NCBI RefSeq assembly: GCF_037975245.1
Contig: NC_092565.1
Location: 2,054,499 to 2,118,498 of the forward strand
Length of the DNA: 64,000 nt
From: Apostichopus japonicus
Lineage: Eukaryota; Echinodermata; Holothuroidea; Aspidochirotida; Stichopodidae
Reading direction: 5' to 3'
Under the pieces are notes generated by a model. That model worked only from the letters and a program-made list of their open reading frames with translations, had not been told where the DNA came from and did no database searches. Numbering within the stretch: the first letter of the stretch is position 1; each line of letters opens with the position of its first letter. Positions 11,297 through 24,189 of this stretch are shown here, piece after piece. The translations under genes and the position numbers were made by a program.

Positions 11297-13596
11297 ACTG
11301 TACAGTAGCTATGCCTAGATTATTAGAGACTGAAGTCACCAAGCAAATGTAACTTACAAGTAGCCTGTATTGAATAAGAGATGCTATAATTGCTAGAACT
11401 TTTCAAAAAGTTCTTGGAAGTCTTTACTCTCCAAAATATTCTCAGACATTCTAAACACCACTGTACTGTAAGATGTCTGAATATCCCAGTGAGGGTATCA
11501 ATAAAAACAGTTAAAGGATATAATACTTGAAAATACAGCATCAAATTTGGGCCAATGCAGAATACCTTTAATCTAAGTCTCTCAAGTGATGCATTGTGTT
11601 TCTTTTGTGTCTTATTTATAACTAGCCAAAATTTGTACAAAATAACAATGCCATGCGTCCAAAAGGTTATTGAGTCAGTACAGTTCCATAATGTAACTGT
11701 TACAAAAGCAGAGTGCACCTAATTAAAAGTTAACATCCTCCAAAAATCTATATAACACAAAAATTTGATAAAGCCTTCTATCCCCTCCCTTGCATATGTA
11801 TAAGTCATTTTGTTAAGTCTATTTAGATCCATAAGTAATACCAAGTTGACTAAATGTGCAATATTCAGTGTTAAAGATCTGAGCTCTGTATTGGCCCAAA
11901 ATATATTGGAGAGAAGTGTACAATAAAAATTGAAATAATGCACATCTACACTCTGACCATTTGATATTTATTTGATTGGCACTGTTAATGTTTTCTCAGA
12001 CAAATTTGATGATCAACAATCTCAAGATGAATGACAACAGCCCACTATCCAAGGGAATAACACTGTACGATGTAGCTGCCATGCAGTGAAAAAGTCAATG
12101 TTGGAACGGTAGCAATCATAGCTAGAGCACAGATGCCGTCTGGGACAGACTGATGTGGTGACCTACTGCATCATTGACAGCAAAATGGAAGATATTTTCT
12201 GAATTAACCAAAAAGTAAGTTAATATTCTGTAGGTTTGACATCGCATAAACTTGATACCATAGGACTCTATTATCTCAAATACGAGTAACATCTGAGGTA
12301 ATTTATTCCAAAGTTATGGAATGAAGAAACAATCAGAAGGGATGAAAACTTTTGTATGATCTGGTTAATGTGGTGGTATCTTTTCCTCTATCTCCATAGT
12401 ATTTAACTACACTAGAGCTATATCCACTCTCTGGTTTTTCACTCTTAAAGGTCAATGCAGGACAACACCAAATTGTCAGGCTAGGTCCACATAAAATGTA
12501 CATGTATATTTAAATTTTGAAATCTTTACAATTGGTAAAGCTTAAATAACTTGCAACTTTTAAATGCACTTGCTATGGTAGGGAGCTGTTTCAGCTCCAA
12601 TTGAATGCATGGCTGCATAAATAAAATGTGTAATGTTGTATACAAGGCAAGATGAATCAAGAATTAATGGGCCCAAAATGGGATGGATAAACGAATTGAA
12701 ATTTACAGTGAAAATAGTATATATGAAAGGTTGTGAGATGATTAAAATATTGGCTGAATTACAGGAGATTTAGTTTTGTAAAGCAGTTCATTGTTTTCTT
12801 CATTTGTAGAGTGTGAGGTCATGTGAGGTCTATTCGGTAGTCTCAAAACATTCCAAGCTATATTGCGTGTGCTATAATTGGGACCAAATCAGCATATCTT
12901 TAAGAGAAAGCTTTTCTTTTTGTACCAACAGATGGATAGATCTACAGGCTGATACAGCAAAGGATATGCTCTAATTAGAAATGCCAGGCAAGATTATCAC
13001 ACATTTTACAGTGGGGTGAATACAATCATCAACCAAGCTTTTCATCATGCTGTACATAGTGGTATAGCTCCTTGTTGGGCTTATCAATTAAAAGCTTGCA
13101 TAGAAGCCGATGCCAAGCAAAGCAAAAGTATGTCCTGTAAATCGCAAAGTAGATTCACACGTCTCATGTATATCCTCTGGGACACAGCACATCTTTCAAT
13201 GGAGTTAGGAAGTTGCTGGGAATAGTTGTTGAATTGGCACAGTAATATAGTATTTGCTTCACATAAATGCAGAGCAATAACAGAAAACTAACTAGTTCCA
13301 GGATATGTTACACTGTTACACCATATAAAAGATAGAGGAAATTAATATTATAAGCTTCAAGCAGACAGAACCAAGAGAATGCAGACCAGTCTTCATGGGA
13401 AGTCTTCTACATATTTAACTGTATAAATGGACTCATTCTTTTGCAATGTACTTCTTGAAATATTTTAGTTTGGTGACATTGTGGCACCACATGTTTTTGT
13501 AAGTATTAGGGAACATTTGCAGCTGCTTGTCAAGAACATGGAACTTGTTATACAACTGAAGTGGTCCTGATGCTTAAGTGGCTAAAGTGTTGAGGT
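11297..13596. other. AT-rich non-coding stretch
   Basis: No gene is recognised. Two adjacent minus-strand open frames (11323-11718 and 11719-11943; 131 and 74 codons) are the longest here. They are rich in L, F and I, as AT-rich non-coding DNA often is, and show no motif, so I do not call them. Confidence 0.4.
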
Positions 13597-13790
13597 CAGT
13601 AGTGTAGCCAGGATTTTATTCAGTGGGGGCGCTGGGGGGGGGCTTGACCATTTCCTGGGAGGGCGTCTTGTTACTATCTAAGCGGAGCGCCACCATGAGT
13701 TGGCGCGCAGCGTACCCAAAAATTTTAGCTAAAAAGGCCTCCTAGATCGTTGGAAATGACACTTCCCAGGCCTTGTAAGCTGCTCTAAAG
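13597..13790 (+). mobile_element. hAT-type transposon terminus (solo left end)
   Basis: It begins CAGTAGTGTAGCCAGGATTT, followed by a G-rich run. The subterminal block TACTATCTAAGCGGAGCGCC, GAGTTGGCGC and AGCGTACC lies at about 13672-13716, then AAAATTTT and a CCTAGATCGTTGGAAATGAC box. The order matches the bounded hAT copies at 46-47 kb. The opposite end was not found. Confidence 0.6.
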
Positions 13791-14182
13791 TTTCACAACA
13801 TCCTTTACTTTGAGATCCCCATGTCTTGATATGGTCATCAGATAGTTTAGAGAACTAGAAGAAAAAAGACAATCTGGTAAGTTGCTTTGAAATATCATGA
13901 CATATCTCGGCCTATGCGCTATGTCACGTCAGGTTTTTCAGCAACTATAGCCTACTACCGGTCCGCGGTCGAAGGGTCGTTCATGAGTGGTCATCATGGA
14001 GATTCGATACCATGCAGACCAATGAATGATATATTTTTCGCACATGTAATTTTTTCGACACCCAAAACGCCACTGGGTACATGGTGCCGGAGCACATATC
14101 TTCAAAGTACTGTCTCCAACTTTCAATTGTTTCAAGCTACTATGTGACCAAAAAGAAGTTCTCAAGATGATGGTTGGCATGA

Positions 14183-14226
14183 TTCAAATTCATCCAGTGC
14201 AAATTCATCCAGATGCAAATTCATCA
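14183..14226 (+). repeat. Short tandem repeat, unit GCAAATTCATCCAGAT
   Basis: Three imperfect units of 15-16 bp lie side by side. The surrounding 13.8-17.2 kb shows no recognisable gene; its longest open frame is 90 codons at 15969-16241 and lacks any motif. Confidence 0.6.
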
Positions 14227-17200
14227 ATATTGGTCGAGAACTTGCTAGAACATTCAGTAGGTTTATTCAAATTTACACAGTTGGCAATGAGGTGCCACAT
14301 TAATCTCATATCAGACGACAGGGAGATGGGTTAAACAAATCTCCCAAACCTGTACATCTATGTTACCCTAACCTACAGCGAAAGTTTAGAATAATGAATG
14401 AAATTCATACTTCAACCAAAGCTAGTCATGTTTGTCAACAATAGCGGTAACTGGAATTTTGCATCAAATGAAAACCCTATTTCTCACCAGGCAAGTCATA
14501 ACAGTAAGCTGTCTGAATTAGCATCTTCAGATCGAATATGGGTTTGCTGAGTTAGGGAGCAATATGTTCGAAGTACAAGGATCAACCAATGAACACAATT
14601 TTAACATAAGAGGCAGAAATAGACACTATAGCAGAAATCATTATGTCTTCTTTCTGTTTATTACTGATAAATGCAAATATTTTCATTAAAAATCAATATG
14701 AAATTTCATGTTACTTTCAGAAATATATAAACAAAGCAACTTCTATAACTTCAGCTCATTCACATTCATGCTATCAGCTAGAAAATTTACCATGAGACAC
14801 ATTTTCTATGAGGCATTGATGTGAATACAACTGACATAACTTGTGCTATTCAAATGGATAAAGGGCTTGGTCAAGTCATGAATAAGGCTCTGCCCCATAT
14901 ATTGCACATGTACAAAAAGGGTTACTGCTGTACATGAAATACTTTTTTGATGGGGGAGAGAGGGAGGGGGGGGGGGGGGAGATGTGGTAACATGTTGAAA
15001 AGACCACATCTTTTAATTTGTCATTTTTCTTTTGAACACATGCAAATGCTAGAAATGAAAGCACTTGGAAATTTCTTAAAGAGATATGCAGTTGTTGCCC
15101 TTGCACTGCTTTGAAGTCTGCACCACTGTAAATATTGTTGAAGGAGTGGAGTTCTGCGAATCTCTTGATATTTAAGTAATAAATTTTTCTTTTACTGTTT
15201 GTTAAACAGCTCCTAGCAGTAATATGTATTTACACGACATTGTATCTGAGGTTCATTATGTAACCGGTGTTTTCTACATACAGTCAAATTGAAAACCAAT
15301 GTTAAACTTGTTCACCTGCAATGGTCTAAATTCAGAAAGTACATCAATATCATATCTCTTTTGCATGTTGTATAACGGTAACTGAATTTGAAGTGGATTA
15401 TATTTATCAATGAATATAGCAATGTTTTGGGTAAAAGCAATTGAAGCATCCATTTGAACTTCATGTTTTCCTTGCATTGTTTGCTACTTCCTCCTATCTA
15501 GATTCGAAAGGGACATATAGATAAATGCTCAATACCTCAAACAACATTATTTAATCTTGTTTCCCACAAAAAAAATATTCTGTCCCAGTTTCTTTAAACT
15601 ACTCAGGATAAATGGAGGGGGGGGGGAGTTGGACAGGTTGGGAAACTAAATATTTGACAGATGTTGTATTTGACAATAAAATTCACCTTCCCAAGAAAGT
15701 AATACAGTTCTTTAAGTGGCATTTTATGAAGGACCTACAGTATGTAACGAGAGCAGAATTGGTTATTGCCTCCTGCTGAAATGTCCAATAAAGACTCGCA
15801 GTATTGGAATGTTCATCAGATTCCTCATTTTATAGAAACATCCGTGTTTATTGAAACTTTCCTAGGATGTTGCCAACAAGATGCAGTTGAAGTCTACTGT
15901 ACCTTGTTGTCAAAGGTGGAGCTCACAAAAAGTCCTATCAACTAGTCTTATTCAAGCAGTGGCAACATATGGGAAAAAAGAAAAGCAAAATATGGTACAA
16001 TTTTGTTAATATTATTTTGAACTATTTATCCCAACACCCTATCCTCCTTTTAAGACTTTTGCAAGCTTGTAAACCAGTTACAGCACTCATGCAACATGAT
16101 ATGACAAAGGTTCATTGCCAGAACATGAAACTAGCAATTTGGAGTAAATTTGTTAAAAGAATGATGAAGTTAATACACTGCAATATTGAATGCGGCTCAA
16201 AAGAGCTTAAGAAGTCTTTTGAGGTACATTACTTGTTCTGATAAATATATTAATTGCCCTAAGATTCAGCTATTAAAGCAGCTACTAGTCAGATACTAGA
16301 TAGTATGGGATCATGAAGGTTTTCAGATTTTACCTATATTGGCCTCAAATAACCTTTGACTTGGCTAAAAGCATTAGCGTGAACTCAGCACATGATACAC
16401 CTGCATACAAACTTCCATTCATCATTCCAATATTGAACTATCATGTTAACAGGGCTTTCAGTTTCAGATATCTAGTTATCTCACATGGGCTTCTGCTATA
16501 CTGTACAAATTTATAGAATAGTACTCAATGTCAGAAACCTATATGCACTACATATGACTACCAACTTTTCCTTGTTGAGTTAGATGCTCTATGTTACTCT
16601 ACTGACCTTGAGTAGCCTTTGACCCTCAATGAAGCCAACACCTACTGAAAATTCCAGTATAAATATAAAATTAATGAAATGATTCAGAAAATACTTTAAC
16701 AGAAAGAAAAACTATTATAAACACTTCTGTTCATACTGACCTCAGCGTAAACAATTTAGAGACCAAGAACATATGGTATAATAACTATTAGCTAACATTT
16801 CTTCCTTCTACTCTGCAATTTTGAGAGAACAATAAGCAAAATTGATACTGGCAAATGTAACATGGCAACAATAACAATAATTCACAAATGATGATGACAT
16901 CAGAAAAAGTAGCAACCATGACAATGATGATGATTTGAAAATCTTAATGAGCAATCCTAAATGTATTAAACTAGAATATCACTTTTAGTAGAGCAGGGTT
17001 CTCACAAGCACGTTTTAACCTGGCGGTGGTCGTGGTTTGAATATGATTTTGCCTCTCCCTGCATGGTTTGAAAGTTAAGCGCCCGGGCTGATGCGAAACA
17101 GGAATGGTATTTTGATTGATCGATGAGTGAAAGTTGAAGTTAGCTTGCTGCAACGGGCCAGGCATTTTTGCCGCGTTGTGTCTTTGATATTGGAACAATT

Positions 17201-17230
17201 TTGTGGAATTTTATTGGAATTAAAAAAAAA

Positions 17231-17316
17231 ACGGATTTCCGTAAAAATACGGAAGACTTACATCCCTGAAAAAAAAACAGGATTTCCGTAAAAATACGGA
17301 AGACTTACATCCCTAA
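17231..17316 (+). repeat. Tandem duplicate of a short hairpin
   Basis: Two units about 47 bp apart each contain TTCCGTAAAAATACGGAA, a 7-bp stem with a 4-nt loop, followed by GACTTACATCCCT. Poly-A runs precede each unit. Confidence 0.75.
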
Positions 17317-17502
17317 CAAAAGGATACCACATGCAGTACCAACAAGAGGGATGCCCATTATATTGAGGGTCCACTAGACTTAAGGTTTGCTAGACCCAAC
17401 ACCCCCATTGTGGGAAGCATTATTGAGCGTCTAGTTAGCATTTATTGGGTAACTGAAGTATTGAAGGACCTTGGTGTCTCCCCTCCCAGTAGTTTTATAA
17501 CA
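17313..17502 (+). repeat. Local direct repeat, copy 1
   Basis: CTAACAAAAGGATACCACAT through CTCCCCTCCCAGTAG is repeated at 17983-18181 at high identity. Shorter related pieces (TTTCACTAACAAAAG, AAATACAG, AATAAGGGAGTTA) recur at 17840-17935 and 18225-18315, so the whole 17.3-18.3 kb is a cluster of partial copies of one unit. Confidence 0.8.
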
Positions 17503-17982
17503 TTTATGAACCAGGAAGAGCTTGCTGCCACTTATCTGGTCCGAAAAAAATTATAGCATGAGGTAAATTTCCTCCTGGGTGCATAATTATCATAACAGTT
17601 CAAGAATTTTTACCAAAGGTGATCTTTGGTATCTGGAGTCAGCTCGGACTTGAGGGGTCTTGGATTTGGCTCAGACCAGATGGACTCGGACTTGGATCGG
17701 AATCTGGCTAATTGGACTCGACTACAGCTCTGCCATAAATATAAAGAGAAAATGGATTGTTAATAATTTATGATATGATGTTGTGAAGGTAGAGACTTAG
17801 AGAGTACTCCTAAATGTAATGGATAGCATTAAACTCTTTGTTTCACTAACAAAAGGATTCTCAAATACAGTACTAGCAACATTACAACTAGAATAGTTGA
17901 CTACCAATACGCTGCAGTGAAATAAGGGAGTTAAATAAAGAGCATCCCTCAATGTAATGACTAGGATGAAACTCTTAGTTTC

Positions 17983-18181
17983 ACTAACAAAAGTATACCA
18001 CATGCAGTACCAACATGGGGGGGGGGGGGGAGGATGCCCATTACATTGAGGGTCCACTAGACTTAAGGTTTGCTAGACCCAACATCCCCATTGTGGGAAG
18101 CATTATTGAGCATCTAGTTAGCATTAATTGGGTAACTGAAGTATTAAAAGACCTTGGTGTCTCCCCTCCCAGCAGTATAAC
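17983..18181 (+). repeat. Local direct repeat, copy 2
   Basis: This is the second copy of the unit at 17313-17502. It is longer because of a G homopolymer near 18017-18030. Substitutions are few, which suggests recent local duplication. Confidence 0.8.
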
Positions 18182-18326
18182 AACTGGAATAATGGATTGG
18201 GGAAACAATGTTTTATTTGATACAGTGAAGTAAGGGAGTTACATGAATAATAGTTAATGCAATGAATATGATTAAAATCTTTGTTTTACTAACGAAAATT
18301 ATTCTCAAATACAGCAACATAAGAAT

Positions 18327-18800
18327 TTGTATAAATGGATTATTAATAATGAATTTTATGATGCTGTGAAGGAAGAAAATTCATTAACAAATTTTAATTT
18401 GTATGCATGTCATATACCTGTCCAGAAACTAAAAAGAAAAATTCAAACTCACAGAATGCACCGTACCTGGCTCCAAGCAATGACATATAAATCTAGTCCT
18501 CATTGTATCTACAGAAGTTGTTTGTCCAATTTTAATCGAAAGCCTTTCCTTTCATTGAAAATTTTGATCTTCAGTAAAAATATTCTTCTGTCTGCAGATT
18601 TTATTGATGACACTACTTTCTCCTCTTGTGGAGAAATTCCACCAGCTCTTGTTAAACAAACCAAAACAACATTTCAATCATATGTCAAAGTTTCACTGAA
18701 GTACATTCCATGTAAATATTTTTTAAAAGCCTCACATTTTGATATTGACATTGTTGCAAAAGGTACAACTAAACACATCATAATCAAGGTTAAAATGTGA
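18327..18800 (+). CDS. Unrecognised 157-codon open frame
   Basis: This is the longest plus-strand frame in the first 30 kb. It starts with ATG (MYKWIINNEFYDAVKEEN) and ends ...KHIIIKVKM before TGA. It contains a Lys- and His-rich middle (KLKRKIQTHRMHRTW) and several Cys, but no spaced metal-binding pattern or known domain that I can name. It starts beside the repeat cluster at 17.3-18.3 kb. No clear promoter, splice site or polyadenylation signal supports it. It may be a relic of a mobile element or simply a chance frame in AT-rich DNA. Confidence 0.18.
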   Translation: MYKWIINNEFYDAVKEENSLTNFNLYACHIPVQKLKRKIQTHRMHRTWLQAMTYKSSPHCIYRSCLSNFNRKPFLSLKILIFSKNILLSADFIDDTTFSSCGEIPPALVKQTKTTFQSYVKVSLKYIPCKYFLKASHFDIDIVAKGTTKHIIIKVKM

Positions 18801-21800
18801 TGGTGTGTTAACACCTCAAGTCTTTGCTTCACAATCCTACCTACAATTCATTCCAGCCTGCCAGATTGCAGATTTACAGTACATTTGGTTTTCAAAGACT
18901 ACGCATAAAGTCATTTCAATTCTGATAACATTCTATGATGGTGGAAGTAGCAAAGTAAAACAAAAGGTTTGGCAGTGACTTGGTGGGAAGTGGAAAGTCT
19001 TTCTTACAGTACTTTGTTAGCAGTTGCCTTAGATCGTTTACAGTTTTTGAAAATAAACAGCAAATTTTCATCATCTATGTTCGTGTTGAAACTTAGTACA
19101 GTAAATTTATATTATGTATAGTGTGTGTTGTTCAGACTTAGAGGATATTAAAGGGAAGACTTTAGAAAACTAACTTCAGGTCATAGGGATTTAAAATATA
19201 TCTCACAGTCAATACTTACTGAATATTAAAGACAACTGGGGATGTTTGCAATATATGCTTGTGGGAGCTCCTTATTTCCATATAAGCCATTTCTCGCTGC
19301 ATCCCATGAACCAGCAGCTCAAAGTTACAGTATTTTGATATCCTGTGTCGACCTTGAAATTGCAGCCCTGTACTTCTTGCAATTAAGTGGAGCATATCTG
19401 CTGTGGTGTTCTCATTCTGCATTCATGCATTCCTCAAATTGTGCCAAATTTAAGCCATCTTTTCTGACAAGAGAATGAACATAAATAAGTCCAGATAATG
19501 GTTTCATAAATTGCAAGTGGAAGTCTTGACAGTGCAGTTCCCTATTTGATGTCAATACTTAGTGTACATGTTGTCCAATATTCATGTCAGTTTAGTTAAT
19601 TTAGCTATCACTTTTTTCATGGAAACCGCATATGCAACAATTGAGAAAAATGCCACACTACTAAGTTTGAATATTGATCTATTATTTGGTATGTAAGTTG
19701 TACCCAGGAATTTAGCATGCAATCACTTCAAGAGATTGACTGAGTATTCATGCATGGTTCAATGCCTCATCCCGCATGCAGTTCATTTACTTACAAATTG
19801 CATGCACCCTAGACTATGTATACCGGTACATTTTGTCCCTCTATGTATCATTTGGGGTTTAAGCTCAGGACTACTCGTGTACACAGACTTTGGCATTATG
19901 ACTGAGTTCATTTTAATGTGTGGTTTCAATGATGTTGAAACTTTCCACTCACGATGGCATATGTGTGCGTGTGCGTTGGTGGGAGTACTGTGTTTATGAT
20001 CCTAGCTTGTAAACACAGTTTCTCATGACAGTAAGCTTTATTGGACAGATCTCATAGTTGGTACAGTATGTACATAGATGCATCACAAGTACAACAAGCC
20101 TATTGTTTTTGGTGAAGGTCAAAGGTAATTTAGGTAAAAATGGTCAAATTGTGAAAACTCAATTTGAAGCATGGATAGATCTATTTATTGGTATGTCTAG
20201 GCCAGTGGTTGGGTCAACAGGGCAAACTTGTGAAAACCTTATTTAAACCATACATCTCAAGCCAGGGTACACTAGCTTGCAGAGATATATGTTTAGTATC
20301 ATGTTATATCGATACAGAAGGCTTTCAGTGGTCCTTTTAGATCCCCAACTGTCACTTTGAAAATGTTGTTTATCACAGTTCTCAATAGTTTTTTGCTGTA
20401 TATTATTAAGATACAATAAGTTGTACATGCAGCCTACACATATACGTAGCATATATGTCAGATTGAAAAATTCATAAAATAAAACTTATTACATAATGGA
20501 AACCATGTGCAGTGCAGTTTGCATAATGGTGATCTATTTATACACCCAACCAGCTAGTATCGGATCATAGCAACATGTTACCACATGTACGCATTTAAGT
20601 ATTTTGTCACACAGTACAGTGCTAACATCATACAAGGGAGTTGTAATTGTTCCATAACAACTCTGATCATAATAGCCTGTTCGTGCAGGGAGTTGTAATG
20701 GAACAACTCCCTGGTTTGTGCTATGGACATGAGAACTATCTAGTGCCTGTTGAACATTAGTCTTGTGCATTTTCATGTTACTTACTAACACCAAATTACT
20801 GCACACAGATGGTCATTTTTAAAAGTATGAAAACTGAATACAATCAAGAGCTTTTATTTGGACATGATACCCAATATGAAACTACTTTAGTTGCACATAC
20901 TGTATGTATGCTGGTTTTAATCATGAATGATTTTTATAGGAGCCATGAATTTTTTTTTTTAATGAAGTAGGTCTGAATTCCCTTGGCATTATAACCTGAT
21001 TGAAATTTAACCTCTGTGATTGCACTAATATGTGAGACCATTGATCAACCTAATTAATAGCTTTTAATGATGAAGACACTGATAACAATTTCATAACTCA
21101 TTAGTGTGAACACAATGCAAGGTTCAATGAGGTACTGTTTATTTCCTTAAAATGCATAGCTGGTGGTTTTTCATCATACTCTAATCCTTTCAAATATGTT
21201 ACATTGAATCTTTACACTTTTCCATTGATAAATCACAGACTGTGTTTTTTTGTTATGGGATTCCGTAAAACTGGATCAAACCTAGCAATTTTGGACAAGG
21301 AATTTGCTCTTTTCGCAAAAACTCTTAAGTGCTCAAGTGACTGTACAGTAGGTCACCCTGTGAAGGCATTGTGGGACTTTGAGGAATACTTTTGATCAAG
21401 CTATTACTTCAGCACTATTAACACTACCCACATCATAACGTTAATATCAAAATGCCTAAATTACTTAGCCATGATTGCGTTGTTATTCTAAACTGAATAC
21501 TCAATTGTTTACCTTCAGCCATGATTCATCCCATAGGTGCAGGGGAAAAAAACTCATGTTACAAAAAATTGTTGTACACTGCTACACTGAGGCCCTGTGT
21601 GACTTAGTTCTCTGAATCAGAACCAATGACACACCACTACTACTGTACGCACAGGGCTAAGTGATGCACACTAACACATATAGAGAATATTGTGGGGATG
21701 AATATTGTACCGAGACGGCAAACGTTTTCACCAATTTTAGTTTTGTAACTCGTTTATGGAATCTATCAGGCCCTTTCTTTTACTGTAGTGTTCCGTTTGC

Positions 21801-21920
21801 TTGTGTATCTGTTTTTGTGGAGTTGTGACTTTCTGACTGCCTTATTTTATGGCAGAGAGATTGAGACATACCCAAAGATTTATATTTCGTGAAATGGTTC
21901 AAAATTGCATCGCACGAATG
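18801..21920. other. AT-rich non-coding stretch with one small hairpin
   Basis: No gene is recognised. At about 20688-20715 a perfect 10-bp stem, CAGGGAGTTG and CAACTCCCTG, encloses an 8-nt loop, with a third diverged copy of GGGAGTTGTAAT about 50 bp upstream. Short open frames here lack motifs. Confidence 0.4.
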
Positions 21921-22317
21921 CAAGTTCTTTCATACCCCTAAATTGACACATCTGTCGATAAGCTTACTGTAGTGAAGGCCTAAGTAAACATCCATTATCT
22001 TTGTATGCTGTTTGCTATGCTCTTGAGGCTGAGCCTCTAACCTCAGAAAGGTCAGGTCCCAGAGATTAGTGGTATTATATTCAGGTAATTTTGGTTATTT
22101 TTAGGGAGTAAGATTTCCAAATGCCCAAAAACATGCAAAAACACAATTTGATCAGCACATACCTGAAATGGATTCAAACTCATGAAATATTTAACTCTGC
22201 TTGGCTGCAAAAAGTTATGGTTGCCTGCTGTATCGTTGCTAGTACTAGCTACAGTAGTAGTAGGCTAGTATAGTAGTAGTAATATTTGGAGGTGCGTCAA
22301 TTATTAAGCCTTTACTT
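21921..22317 (+). repeat. Dispersed 0.4-kb repeat, copy 2
   Basis: Direct-orientation partner of 10892-11296. It shares TTCTTTCATACCCCTAAATT at the left and TCAATTxxxAAGCCTTTACT at the right. It lacks the G-rich insertion of copy 1 and gains a small TAGTAG-type expansion near 22250. Confidence 0.75.
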
Positions 22318-23150
22318 TAAAAGATCTGGAAGATCACCAAGCTGCAAAATGTGTAGGTTGACCAGTCTGTTACAAGTATATACTTTAATTAATTTATCAC
22401 ATTTTATATTCCGAGTATCAGCAAAGGCAGTAGCAGGCAGCTGTGATTTACCATAGCCAGTAATACTGATAGGTCCAATTTAGGGCTAACGTTAGGCCTA
22501 GGCTAGTCTACTCTAACTCTAACCATGGTCTAGCTTACTTTATTTGTGTTCAGCATGAAGGTATTTACTCAAAAAGTTATTAATATATCCGGAACACTTT
22601 TAAGGAATTTACTTACAATGCATATACTCCACCAAAGTTCCAAAAGCCAACTTCAAATGGGCAATGTTTACGGTAACCTGCGGCACTTTCCTTTGTAGAC
22701 TACCTGGCTAGGCCCACATAAAGTAACGTTGAATGTAAGCTATTGGTATAGCAACGATACGATCCGATCGACTGCCCTGCCACCGAACACAGAAAGAACT
22801 GCTTATGTATGGGGGCGTTGTTTCGTTACGTGTAAATTTGCCAGTTAAAATAGAAACTCTTATTTTCTTAAATATCCCAAATTAATGGAAGAAAAAGTAC
22901 AAAAAGAACTATATATAGCCGCATTTGGTCAAAATCGAGGTGTAAAGTTGGGATCAACATATATACCATGTTCGTAATTCTGTTATATACCCTAATTCGG
23001 AATTACCTCCACTTTTGAGGGGAAATTTTACCCTTTAAATGAACGATTTTTTTTTTGTAACTTCGCAATTGAAAAGTTTATGAGGTTTTCTCTTAACTCG
23101 AAATAATCATACCTCAAAGGAAGTGAAATTGATTGAACAAGAAGACCCTA

Positions 23151-23203
23151 GACTTAGGTTTACCTGGTGTCAGGTAAACCTATCCCCGAGGTAAACCTAA
23201 GTC
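23151..23203. repeat. Perfect 15-bp inverted repeat, GACTTAGGTTTACCT
   Basis: GACTTAGGTTTACCT at 23151-23165 is mirrored exactly by AGGTAAACCTAAGTC at 23189-23203, with a further AGGTAAACCT inside. The same word pair bounds 9786-9949. Confidence 0.8.
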
Positions 23204-23232
23204 CCAGCTATCATGCGTTGAAGTAAACAAAA

Positions 23233-23292
23233 ATACCAATGTATATATGTATATATATATATATGGTATATATATATGGTCTATCTATATAT

Positions 23293-23326
<34 letters not shown>

Positions 23327-23357
23327 ATACACATATATACATATATACATATATATA
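23233..23357. repeat. Compound AT/GTAT microsatellite
   Basis: Mostly (AT)n with GTATAT and ACATAT variants and one internal TGGTCTATC, as in the tract at 9.7 kb. Open frames across it are composed of alternating Tyr and Ile and are artefacts. Confidence 0.9.
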
Positions 23358-23506
23358 TTTATCAAAACAAAAAAATCTACCAACCTGTTGCAAATCACTT
23401 CAATCTCCAAAATCATTCTATTGAGAATTTGCGTGTTATTGCCATTGACCAGAACGATTCTTGGACAGATAAATCTAGGAAAGCGAAAGAAAATTTCTGG
23501 GAACTA

Positions 23507-24178
23507 CCCTTACCAAACATGATGGCTTATTTAGGCTTCTGAATGCCTTCATTAAGGCTTCTGAATCCTTAAATAAGGATGTGAAGCCTTAAACTAAAGC
23601 TTCATGACTATGAAGCCTTAAATTGAAGCCTAACAAGCATTCAGAATTAAGGCTTCATGAACTTGAATAAGGATGTGAAGCCTTAAATAAAGCTTCATGA
23701 CTATGAAGCCTTAATTTGAAGCCTAACAAGCATTCAGAATAAGTATTCATGAATCCGAAGCCTTATTTTCTCACTTCTGTGAAGCCTAACAAGCAGTCAA
23801 ATAAGGATTCATGAATTTGAAGCTCTATATTGACATTGCTGTGAAGCCTTACAAGTCCTCATGAGTTTGAAGCCTTATTTTGGCATTGCCATCGAAGCCT
23901 AACAAGCAATCAAAATAGGGATTCATGAATTTGAAGCTCTATTTTGACACTGCTGTGAAGCCTTACAAGTCCTCATGAGTTTGAAGCCTTATTTTGGCAT
24001 TGCGATCGAAGCCTCACAAGCAATCAAAATAAGCAATCAAAATAGGGATTCATGAATTTGAAGGTTTATTTTGACATTGCTGTGAAGCCTTACTGTAAGC
24101 TTAAATCTTCATGAGTTTGAAGCTTAATTTTGGCATTGCTATGAAGCCTAACAAGCAGTCAAAATAGGGATTCATGAA
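23507..24178 (+). repeat. GAAGCCT-rich minisatellite beginning with CCCTTACCAAACATGA
   Basis: After CCCTTACCAAACATGA the sequence is built from GAAGCCTTA, GAAGCCTAACAAGC and ATTCATGAATTTGAAG words. From about 23780 the copies settle into a roughly 113-bp period (GAAGCCTAACAAGCA at about 23780, 23893, 24007 and 24143; one unit has a 14-bp internal duplication). The start is the reverse complement of the 3' ends of the 2.1-kb repeats at 34.86 and 40.28 kb (CATGTTTGGTAAGGG), which are also rich in GAAGCCTTA. It therefore looks like one end of the same mobile family. Confidence 0.7.
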
Positions 24179-24189
24179 TTTTTTTTTTT

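Noticed and set aside
11323-11943. Two adjacent minus-strand frames of 131 and 74 codons
   Set aside because: Composition is dominated by Leu, Phe and Ile as in AT-rich non-coding DNA; no motif and no splice signals.
23211-23542. Open frames rich in Tyr and Ile
   Set aside because: They are translations of the AT microsatellite.
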